From Barrientosiimonas humi (GTDB lineage Bacteria > Actinomycetota > Actinomycetes > Actinomycetales > Dermatophilaceae): 64,000 nucleotides of DNA. The notes beneath the pieces were generated by a model that was not told where the DNA came from, made no database searches, and saw nothing but the letters and a program-made list of their open reading frames with translations. The first letter of the stretch is position 1. Each line of letters starts with the position of its first letter. Made by a program: the position numbers and the translations under genes. This document shows, piece after piece, positions 57,420-64,000 of the stretch. The stretch is taken from positions 3,255,375 through 3,319,374 of the forward strand of contig NZ_VFOK01000001.1 of the NCBI RefSeq assembly GCF_006716095.1, given 5' to 3'.

Positions 57420-58784
57420 TCAGCCCAGGTCCACCGACCCGACCTCCTGGCCCTCACGCTTCCGCGCGTGCCGAGCGATCAGGTACAGCAGCGAGCCGAC
57501 GACCAGGTAGCACGCGGCGATCGTCCACGTCTGCAGGCTCTGCTGGGTCAGCAGCGCGATGCTGGCGATCAGCGCGAGCACCGACACGATCCGCGGGACG
57601 TGGAAGTACTCGTGGTCGACCTTGTCCTTCTTGAGCACCAGCACCGAGATGTTGGCCGAGATGAACACCAGCACCAGCAGCAGCACGGTGGTGTCTGCGA
57701 GGGTGCCGACGTCACCGACGAAGCTCATGCCCATGGTCACGGCGCCGACGACGAGGATGGCGACCCAGGGCGTACGACGGGCCGGGGCGACCCGCCCGAA
57801 GACGCTCGGCAGCAGGCCGGCCTCGGCGAGGCCGTACGTCGCGCGGCTGGCCATCACCATGAACAGCAGCGCACCGTTGCCGATCGCGACCAGCGCGATC
57901 AGCGCGAACAGCCACGGCGGGAACGACAGGCCCGAGGCGTCGATGACCTCCAGCAGCGGCCCCTCGGACTGCGCCAGCTGGTCGGTCGGCACGACCGCGC
58001 CGGCACCGATCGCGATGAGCAGGTAGACGACGCCGGCGGTGGCGATGGCGCCGAACAGCGCGCGCGGGTAGGCCCGGCTCGGCTGGCGCACCTCCTCGGC
58101 CATGTTGGCCGCGGCCTCGAAGCCGAGGAAGGAGAAGAACGCGGTGATCGTCGCGGCGAACGCGCCCGACATCGGGCTGATCCCGTCGGCGAACGTGGTG
58201 AGTCGCGAGGGCTCGGCGTCGCCGTTGCCGAAGACGATGGCGGCGACCACGATGATGATGATCAGACCCGTCATCTCGATGATCGTGGCGCACACGTTGG
58301 CCATCAGCGACTCGCGCACGCCGCGCAGGTTGATCGCGACGAGCGCCGCGATGAAGGCCAGCGCGACGGGCACCGACGGGATGTCGGTCAGCGCCTTGAG
58401 GTAGTCGCCGGCGAACGCGTTGGCCAGCGCCGCCGACGTCGTGATGCCCGAGGACAGCATCAGGAAGCCGATGAGGAAGGTGACGAACGGCTTGTTGAAC
58501 GCCCGCTCCGCATAGCGCGCGGCGCCGCCTGCGTGGGGGTACTTCGTGATCAGCTCGGCGTAGGTGCCCGCGGTCAGCAGCGCCAGCACCAGCGCGATGA
58601 TCAGCGGCAACCAGATGGCGCCGCCGACGTCCTGGGCGATGCTGCCGACGAGCGTGTAGATGCCCGCCCCCAGCGTGTCGCCGACGATGAAGAAGAACAG
58701 CAGCAGCGGGGTGATGCCCCGCTTGAGCTTGGTCTCGGTCTCGCCCACGGCGTTGGCGGTGGGTTGCGCTGGTGCGTCAGGCAT
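57420..58784 (-). CDS. APC-family amino acid permease
   Basis: A 454-residue transporter with about 12 helices. GDTLGAGIYTLVG is the first-helix substrate site, and SFLGFEAAANMAEEVRQPSRAYPRALFGAI is the APC hallmark. It probably carries amino acids or polyamines by proton or antiport coupling; the substrate is not readable. ATG 58784 follows AAAGGTG. Confidence 0.9.
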   Translation of the reverse strand: MPDAPAQPTANAVGETETKLKRGITPLLLFFFIVGDTLGAGIYTLVGSIAQDVGGAIWLPLIIALVLALLTAGTYAELITKYPHAGGAARYAERAFNKPFVTFLIGFLMLSSGITTSAALANAFAGDYLKALTDIPSVPVALAFIAALVAINLRGVRESLMANVCATIIEMTGLIIIIVVAAIVFGNGDAEPSRLTTFADGISPMSGAFAATITAFFSFLGFEAAANMAEEVRQPSRAYPRALFGAIATAGVVYLLIAIGAGAVVPTDQLAQSEGPLLEVIDASGLSFPPWLFALIALVAIGNGALLFMVMASRATYGLAEAGLLPSVFGRVAPARRTPWVAILVVGAVTMGMSFVGDVGTLADTTVLLLVLVFISANISVLVLKKDKVDHEYFHVPRIVSVLALIASIALLTQQSLQTWTIAACYLVVGSLLYLIARHARKREGQEVGSVDLG

Positions 58785-58888
58785 CCGGACACCTTTGCAG
58801 GGTCTGGCGGCGGGCACCACCTCCCCAGGCGGCCTTTTGCCCGAAACTGCCCGGGTCTGCCCGACCAGCCCGTACGCCCGTGGCCGGC

Positions 58889-59470
58889 TCAGCCCAGGAC
58901 GCCGAGCCCGTCGAGCACCAGCCACAGGCCGAAGACGGCGAACAGGAACGCGGCGCCGTACTTGATGAACTTCTCCGGCAGCTGCTTGCCGAGCACCGCA
59001 CCGATACCGATCGCGAGCGCGTCGGCGAGCACCATGCCCAGCGTGCTGCCGATCCAGGTGCCGAACCAGCCGTTCTGGGTGGCCAGGGTGATGGTCGCGA
59101 GCATCGTCTTGTCGCCGAGCTCGGCGAGGAAGAACGCGACACCGACCGCGAGGATCGCGGCTCCGGTGCTGTTGCGCACCTTCTGCGCCTCGTCGTCGGT
59201 GAGCTCGTCACCGCGCAACGTCCACAGGGCGAAGATGAAGAACGCGATGCCGGCGGCGATCGCGATTGGCCCTTGGTACTGCGCGAACGCGTCGCCGATC
59301 CAGAAGCCGATGCCGACGGATGCCAGGTGCGTGATCAGGGTGGCGATCGAGATACCGATGAGCACATCGCGTGCGCGATATCTGGTTGCGAACGTCATCG
59401 CCATGAGCTGGCTCTTGTCGCCGAGCTCGGCCACGAAGATGACGGCGGTCGAGATGAGGAAGGCCTCCAT
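58889..59470 (-). CDS. TMEM165/GDT1-family (UPF0016) cation exporter, Mn2+-like
   Basis: A 193-residue membrane protein of two homologous three-helix bundles, each with the signature Glu-x-Gly-Asp-Lys-Ser/Thr (VAELGDKSQLMAMTFA and LAELGDKTMLATITLA). The family moves Mn2+ and Ca2+. It follows a structured leader with the features of a yybP-ykoY Mn2+ riboswitch, which fits manganese export. ATG 59470 has GGAGAGG at -8. Confidence 0.92.
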   Translation of the reverse strand: MEAFLISTAVIFVAELGDKSQLMAMTFATRYRARDVLIGISIATLITHLASVGIGFWIGDAFAQYQGPIAIAAGIAFFIFALWTLRGDELTDDEAQKVRNSTGAAILAVGVAFFLAELGDKTMLATITLATQNGWFGTWIGSTLGMVLADALAIGIGAVLGKQLPEKFIKYGAAFLFAVFGLWLVLDGLGVLG

Positions 59471-59474
59471 TGCT

Positions 59475-59648
59475 ACCTCTCCGCCTGGGCGAAGAGCAGC
59501 CGGCCTGATGGACGCGCCTCCGACCAGGCACAGTCAACGGGTTGCTGCACTGGTCGAAAGTCTCGTCCGCCACCGTCTCGGGTGGCCCACCTCGCCGGGC
59601 CCGAGGGCCAGTGTGTCGACGAGGTCGTTGGGGACTACTCCCTTTCAG
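59475..59648 (-). promoter_or_regulatory. Likely yybP-ykoY manganese riboswitch upstream of the exporter
   Basis: Read on the minus strand, the leader starts AAAGGGAGTAGTCCCC (from 59645). This has the GGGAGTAG block typical of the 5' side of this riboswitch. It continues with helices GGCCC/GGGCC and CGGACGAGACTTTCGACCAG, whose CGACCAG pairs with CTGGTCG (59521-59527) and GGACG with CGTCC (59510-59514). The ribosome site follows. The remaining 59649-59850 looks like a plus-strand promoter region without clear motifs. Confidence 0.65.
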
Positions 59649-59850
59649 CCGCCGAGTGTGCCGTACGCCTGGCGCACCGGCCAAATCCGTCTCACCCCGG
59701 TCGGCGGCCGGCGCCCGAGGGCGCTGGGCGACTGGTGCAGCCTGCCGTCCTGCCCTACGCTTACGGCGGCGTACGCGCACCCGGGGGAAGGATCGACCGA
59801 CCGGTCGATGACGAGGGGCGTTCGCTCTACCGAACACCAGGGGAAATTTG

Positions 59851-60534
59851 ATGGTTTCAGCACCAGTCCACCCGTCGCGGCGCACCGTCACCAAGGGCGT
59901 CGGATGGGCCGTGCCCACCATCGCCCTCGGAGCGGCGGCCCCAGCGCTCGCGGCCAGCCCGTGCTCGTGCACGCCGAACGGCTGCCCGAGCATGGGCTTC
60001 GGCGGCGCGCTCGACGGCAACGGCTGGAAGCTCTCGACGGTGGGGACCTTCACCGGCGGCACCACGCGCTATTCCGGCACCTACGCCCCCTCCACGGGCG
60101 GCAACGCCAGCTGCAACAGCGTCACGGGCGGGACCGGGGGCGGCTCCATCTCCGGCGCGATCGTCATGGAGGGCGACCCCACCGCCGCGGGTGCCTCGAT
60201 CACGTACTCCAAGAGCGTCTGTCTTCAGGCGGGGCGCACCTACACGTTCACGTGGAACTGGAACAGCTTCAACGCCAACAACCGGTCGATGTTCCTCGAC
60301 GCCCAGCTGACGAGCTGCTCCGGCACCGTGGTGGCGACGGCGGCTCAGGTGCAGGCGCTGGGGCGCACGACGAACAATCGCGGCTCCCGCATGCTCACGG
60401 TCACGCCGACCGCGACCAGCCTCTACACGTTCGAGTTCATCGGCACGTTCGGTACGACCCCGGCGTACGACAGCGCCTGCAACCGCTACGCCAACGACAT
60501 CGGTTTCACCGCGCCGCTCTGCAGCGGCGGCTGA
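59851..60534 (+). CDS. Tat-exported hypothetical protein, Cys/Gly/Thr-rich
   Basis: A 227-residue exported protein: Tat signal SRRTVTKGVGWAVPTIALGAAAPALAAS, then six Cys in the mature part (SPCSCTPNGCP) and a beta-rich region (GRTYTFTWNWNSFNANNRSMFLDAQLTSC, LYTFEFIGTFGTTP). No family recognised. Start ATG after GGGGAAA. Same signal arrangement as the gene at 53993 (RRTxxxGxxWxVP). Confidence 0.78.
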   Translation: MVSAPVHPSRRTVTKGVGWAVPTIALGAAAPALAASPCSCTPNGCPSMGFGGALDGNGWKLSTVGTFTGGTTRYSGTYAPSTGGNASCNSVTGGTGGGSISGAIVMEGDPTAAGASITYSKSVCLQAGRTYTFTWNWNSFNANNRSMFLDAQLTSCSGTVVATAAQVQALGRTTNNRGSRMLTVTPTATSLYTFEFIGTFGTTPAYDSACNRYANDIGFTAPLCSGG

Positions 60535-60711
60535 TCAGCCGACTCGAACGACTCCTCCGTGTCACCGACCCCGGCGCGCAGCCGGGCCGACCGCCCACTT
60601 CGGGAGCCGGTCGTAGGGCGGTGACGTGCTGCGCACAGCATCCGGACAGCCCTGGGCGCCAGCGTGCATGGCACACCGAGCCGGACCTGCCGGCCAGGGA
60701 AGGAGAACGCC

Positions 60712-61014
60712 ATGACCAACCGGAGGCTGGGACAAGGAACCCGCATCGGTCTGACGACCGCCGGATTCCTTGCAGCAGCAGGGGTTCTCGTCGGTGGCGC
60801 CAGTGCCTATGCCGCCACCGACGCACCGGGTACGACCTCGCCGGGCGCGACGTCCACCACGAGCCCGGACGGCCAGGGTCAGCAGGACCGCGGCCAGCAG
60901 GGCCGCTCCGACTCGGGCGCCCCGGGCGACCGGGAGGGCTGCGACGACGCCGACAAGGCGCCGGGCGGCGCAGCCTCGCCGAGCTCCTCGACCGACGCGA
61001 CCGACGCGACCTGA
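60712..61014 (+). CDS. Small secreted Ser/Thr/Asp-rich protein
   Basis: A 100-residue protein: signal peptide (RIGLTTAGFLAAAGVLVGGASAYA) and a low-complexity, polar mature part (TTSPGATSTTSPDGQGQQDRGQQG, DREGCDDADKA, SSSTDATDAT). No known domain. ATG follows GAAGGAGAAC. The gap before it (60535-60711) shows no gene. Confidence 0.65.
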   Translation: MTNRRLGQGTRIGLTTAGFLAAAGVLVGGASAYAATDAPGTTSPGATSTTSPDGQGQQDRGQQGRSDSGAPGDREGCDDADKAPGGAASPSSSTDATDAT

Positions 61015-61019
61015 TTCCC

Positions 61020-61682
61020 TCAGACCAACCCGGCCTTGGTGACCACCACGGCGACGCTCACTCGGTTGGTGACGCCGAGCTTGTGCTGAGCGCTCGCCAG
61101 GTGGGTCTTCACGGTGGCCTCGCTGGCGTACAGCTCGCGCGCGATCTGCGCGTTGCTGAGCCCGCGGGCCACGGCGACCGAGACCTCGCGCTCACGGTCG
61201 GTCAGCCGGGTCACGGCGGTGCGCGCCGCCGTGCGCTGCGGGTCGTCTGACGACGCGACGTGCGCGAAGACGGCCCGGACGGTGGCGGGGGACAGGGTGG
61301 CCTGTCCCCCGTCCACCCCGCGCACCGCGTCGAGGATCTGGGTGGGCGAGCTGGTCTTGAGCAGGAAACCGTCGGCCCCGGCAGTGATCGCCCGGACCAC
61401 CACGTCGTCGGCGTCGAACGTCGTGAGCACGACGACCCTCGGGGGGTTGTCGAGCCGCTTGATCTGCCCGGTGGTCGTGACGCCGTCCTGGCGTTGCATG
61501 CGCACGTCCATGAGCACGACGTCGGGCCGGTGGGTGCGGATGGCCTCGAGCGCCTGGTCGCCGTCGTCGGCGCGGCCGACCAACTGCACATCGTCGGCGG
61601 ACGACAGCATCAGCTCCAGCCCCGCGCAGACGATGGGGTCGTCGTCGACGAGCAGGACGCGAATCCTCCTGAGATCACTCAT
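61020..61682 (-). CDS. NarL/FixJ-family response regulator
   Basis: A 220-residue regulator: receiver with DDDPIVCAGLELML, phospho-acceptor Asp in PDVVLMDVRMQRQDG, Thr in VVLTTFD and Lys in GFLLKTSS, then LuxR HTH (LTDREREVSVAVARGLSNAQIARELYASEATVKTHLASAQHKLGV). Its start overlaps the kinase stop by 8 bases. Confidence 0.93.
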   Translation of the reverse strand: MSDLRRIRVLLVDDDPIVCAGLELMLSSADDVQLVGRADDGDQALEAIRTHRPDVVLMDVRMQRQDGVTTTGQIKRLDNPPRVVVLTTFDADDVVVRAITAGADGFLLKTSSPTQILDAVRGVDGGQATLSPATVRAVFAHVASSDDPQRTAARTAVTRLTDREREVSVAVARGLSNAQIARELYASEATVKTHLASAQHKLGVTNRVSVAVVVTKAGLV

Positions 61683-62955
61683 GACTCGCCTTCACCGGGT
61701 TGGCGGCGGGGTCCCACTCCCAGGGCAGGGTGACCAGCACCCGGAAGCCGGCGTCGTCGTCCACCCACGCCCACATCTGGCCCCCGCACTGCTGGGCCCG
61801 CTCCTCGACCCCGGTCAGTCCGTGCCCGGGCGAGATCTGCTCCGGTGACCCCCCGGGAAGCCGGTTGGTGGCCGAGATCTCCAGGCCGTCAGCCGGGTTG
61901 CCGGTGACATGCAGACGTACGGCCTCGCCGGGCGCGTGCTTGCGCGCGTTGGTGAGCAGCTCCTGGGTGATGCGGAAGGCGCTGCGGCTCGTCGGCAGCG
62001 GCACCTCGTCGATGCGGTCGACGTAGACCGTGGAGGCCACGGGGCTGCCAGCGGCGAGGGTCTCGTCGACCAGCTGAGGCAGGTCGCGCAGCGTCGGGGT
62101 GGCGCTGCCGATGTCGGCGCTGTCCGGCTGGCGCAGCACCTCGAGCAGCGCCTGCAGGTCGTCCATCGACTGCTGCGCGGCCTGCCGCACGAGCGTGGCA
62201 CTGCGCGCGACGCGACGGTCGTCGTCACCGCTCACCATCTCCAGCGCCCCCGCGTGCAGCGAGACCAGGGAGAGCCGGTGTCCGAGCGCGTCGTGCACCT
62301 CGCGGGCGATGCGCTCACGCTCGGCCTGCCGAGCCACCTGGCTGTTGAGCTGGGTGAGCTCGGCGTCGATCTCCTGCTCGCGCAGCTCGTGCCGCCGCAG
62401 CTTGTCGCGGTCGCGCAGCAGCACGGCGAAACAGATCACGACCCCGATGAGCGTCAGGGTGAACACGGCGATCCCGAGCCCTTGGCCCATACCTCGCGCG
62501 GTGAGCGGCACGACCGTGCTGTGCACGCCGTTGCCGAGTCCGTGGTGCTCGGTGCCGTCGCGCAGGAAGTACAGGACGATCGCGAGGGTGGCCACCGATC
62601 CGCACAGCCAGGCCCGCCAGTCGCGCCACCCGGTGGAGGAGGCGACGACGGCGTACAGACCCGCGGCGGGCAGGACCGCGTCGAGCGGGTGGATCAGCAC
62701 GACGGTGCTGATCAGCAACGAGATGACGACCGGCCAGCGGTGCCGCCAGATCAGGGAGAGGCTGAGCAGCACGCCGACGGTCCACACGACCGCCCACTCG
62801 GTGTTGTTGTCGATGTCGAGCGGCCCCTCGTTCACGCCGTGGGCGTAGGTGACCGAGAGGGTCATGCTGACCAGGCAGAAGCCGACGAGCACGGCGGTGC
62901 GCACCGACGGCTGGAGCAACGTCCACCGCCCGCCTTGCACCGCCCCTGCCGTCAT
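61675..62955 (-). CDS. NarL-type sensor histidine kinase (HisKA_3)
   Basis: A 426-residue membrane kinase with about six helices (20-185) and no large outer domain. A coiled coil (RDRDKLRRHELREQEIDAEL) follows, then HisKA_3 with phospho-His in ERIAREVHDALGHRLS and a HATPase domain (FRITQELLTNARKHAPGEAVRL, GHGLTGVEERA). The signal may be sensed within the membrane. Confidence 0.92.
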   Translation of the reverse strand: MTAGAVQGGRWTLLQPSVRTAVLVGFCLVSMTLSVTYAHGVNEGPLDIDNNTEWAVVWTVGVLLSLSLIWRHRWPVVISLLISTVVLIHPLDAVLPAAGLYAVVASSTGWRDWRAWLCGSVATLAIVLYFLRDGTEHHGLGNGVHSTVVPLTARGMGQGLGIAVFTLTLIGVVICFAVLLRDRDKLRRHELREQEIDAELTQLNSQVARQAERERIAREVHDALGHRLSLVSLHAGALEMVSGDDDRRVARSATLVRQAAQQSMDDLQALLEVLRQPDSADIGSATPTLRDLPQLVDETLAAGSPVASTVYVDRIDEVPLPTSRSAFRITQELLTNARKHAPGEAVRLHVTGNPADGLEISATNRLPGGSPEQISPGHGLTGVEERAQQCGGQMWAWVDDDAGFRVLVTLPWEWDPAANPVKASHE

Positions 62956-63129
62956 GAAGCCTGATCTAACCCGAACGTAGGTTGTGGCGAGCCGTTCGGC
63001 GGTCAGATTCCCCGCGAGCGCCAGCCAGTCGGAGGAGGGTGGTCGAGCCGTTCGGTGGATCCGCGCAGGTGGTCACCCCGGCTTGACTCTGTCTCGTCGC
63101 CAGAACACTCAGACAGGGGAAACCACGAC

Positions 63130-63894
63130 ATGTCCACGCCCATGAACACCCAGCCGCCGTCCGACGCCGCTCCGGGCCACCAGGCCGCCGGCGGCCTGCC
63201 GCCAGTCCCGCCGCAGCAGTTCGCCTACCCGCCGATGCAGGAGCCGCAGAAGAAGAGCTGGTTCGCCCGGCACAAGATCATCACCGGGCTCGGCGCGCTG
63301 CTGCTCGTCGCCGGCGGCGTCTCGGCCGCCCAGGGTGGGTCCGGGGGGACCACCACCGACGGGTCGAGCAACCAGGCCGCTGCGCCGGCCGACAACGGTG
63401 GGGACGCGGCCCCCGCCGCCGGTGACGGCGACGGTGCGCAGGACGCCGCTCCCGCCGCCGACGACGCCAAGCCCGTCGCCAAGAAGGACTCGCTGCCCGG
63501 CCTGAACGCTCCCGTCCGTGACGGCAAGTTCGAGTTCACCGTCACCAAGGTCGAGACCGGCAAGACCCAGATCGGCGATCAGTACGTCGGCGAGAAGGCC
63601 CAGGGCCAGTTCACCCTGGTGACCGTCACCGTGAAGAACATCGGCGACGAGCCGCAGACGCTCATCGACACCGAGCAGCAGCTGACCGACGGGTCGGGTC
63701 GGCAGTACACCAGCAACACGATGGCCGCGCTGCTCCTGCCGGGCAACGAGAACGCGTTCATCACCGACATCAACCCCGGCAACAACATCAAGGCTGTCCT
63801 GGTCTACGACATGGCCAAGGGCGCCAAGCCGACGACCATCCAGCTGCACGACTCGATGTTCTCCGGCGGCGTGAAGGTCGACCTGACCAAGTAG
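63130..63894 (+). CDS. DUF4352 membrane-anchored protein
   Basis: A 254-residue protein: Pro-rich cytoplasmic start (about 1-48), one TM helix (IITGLGALLLVAGGVSAA), an Ala/Asp/Gly-rich stretch, and a DUF4352 Ig-like domain outside (about 130-250: LNAPVRDGKFEFTVTKVETG, GQFTLVTVTVKNIGDEPQTL, MAALLLPGNENAFITDINPGN). Relatives sit on the cell surface with no fixed function. ATG follows GGGGAAA. Confidence 0.85.
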   Translation: MSTPMNTQPPSDAAPGHQAAGGLPPVPPQQFAYPPMQEPQKKSWFARHKIITGLGALLLVAGGVSAAQGGSGGTTTDGSSNQAAAPADNGGDAAPAAGDGDGAQDAAPAADDAKPVAKKDSLPGLNAPVRDGKFEFTVTKVETGKTQIGDQYVGEKAQGQFTLVTVTVKNIGDEPQTLIDTEQQLTDGSGRQYTSNTMAALLLPGNENAFITDINPGNNIKAVLVYDMAKGAKPTTIQLHDSMFSGGVKVDLTK

Positions 63895-63913
63895 GCGCCA
63901 GCCCTGCAGCACC

Positions 63914-63953
63914 CGCCCGGCCCGCGACGGACTCCACCGTCGCGGGCCGGGCG
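63914..63953. terminator. Hairpin terminator after the DUF4352 gene
   Basis: Perfect 17-base arms (CGCCCGGCCCGCGACGG and complement), loop ACTCCA. Confidence 0.85.
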
Positions 63954-64000
63954 AGCGTCCGGGTGGGGCGGTGGGCGTACGCCCGCGGCTAGCGTGGCCG

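Noticed and set aside
57393-61250. 1285-codon plus-strand frame covering the APC, GDT1 and Tat genes
   Set aside because: It runs antisense to two clear membrane-protein genes and out of frame through a third, and has low-complexity Arg/His/Gly/Asp composition.

Overview
This is one contiguous piece of a very GC-rich (roughly 70%) actinobacterial chromosome. The evidence is the strong G/C third-position codon bias, frequent GTG/TTG starts, Tat-type secreted proteins, an Rpf plus LysM cell-wall protein, a SoxR of the actinobacterial type and MurNAc-recycling genes. A member of the Micrococcales (Dermacoccaceae/Intrasporangiaceae-like) is my best guess from gene content, but nothing here fixes the genus. 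I see no rRNA, tRNA, CRISPR array, transposase or prophage. The window reads as ordinary chromosome with several short intergenic palindromic repeats.

Left part (1-22,900): a sugar-uptake/GH2 locus with a LacI regulator (1-4,057), a DUF6801 surface protein and an MscS-like channel, a TetR/SDR divergent pair, an orphan HNH endonuclease, a DUF305 lipoprotein next to an OmpR-type two-component system, and an rpf gene behind a long structured leader. Then come an alpha/beta hydrolase, a TRIC channel, a QueA-like enzyme coupled to an SDR and divergent from soxR, a tyrosine phosphatase, an amidase, a CPBP protease and a Tat-exported GHL10 glycosidase.

Middle (22,970-36,040): a peptidoglycan-recycling block (anmK and a sugar kinase facing murR-murQ), small RNA/DNA-repair and lipid genes (LigT-like, MarR, App1, Fpg/Nei, thioesterase), a tandem repeat block, rhodanese, pdxY, two secreted peptidoglycan-active enzymes (PGRP amidase; I36-M23 fusion), and a one-TM HTH protein ending in an NBR1-type Ig domain.

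Aromatic island (36,080-51,700): this is a nearly self-contained benzoate-to-central-metabolism pathway. benA, benB and a giant benC-FCD-benD fusion (+) turn benzoate into catechol. lysR-catB-catA-catC (-) open the ring and make the enol-lactone. pcaD, pcaI, pcaJ and pcaF (-) finish the 3-oxoadipate pathway. Two LysR proteins and a large LuxR-type ATPase regulator sit among them. The fusion protein at 41,446-44,235 (reductase, linker with a repeated motif, ligand-binding FCD domain without an HTH, diol dehydrogenase) is the most unusual object in the window.

Right part (51,800-64,000): an AAA ATPase, a cluster of inverted repeats, secreted Tat proteins with near-identical signal layout, an orphan RHH antitoxin-like gene, a WcbI-like gene beside a decayed glycosyltransferase, an APC permease, a GDT1/TMEM165 cation exporter behind a likely Mn2+ (yybP-ykoY) riboswitch, a NarL-type two-component system and a DUF4352 lipoprotein-like protein.

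Pairs of distant intergenic repeats (18,780 and 47,101; 31,307 and 56,613) and recurrent GACGTACGTC decamers lie across the whole window.
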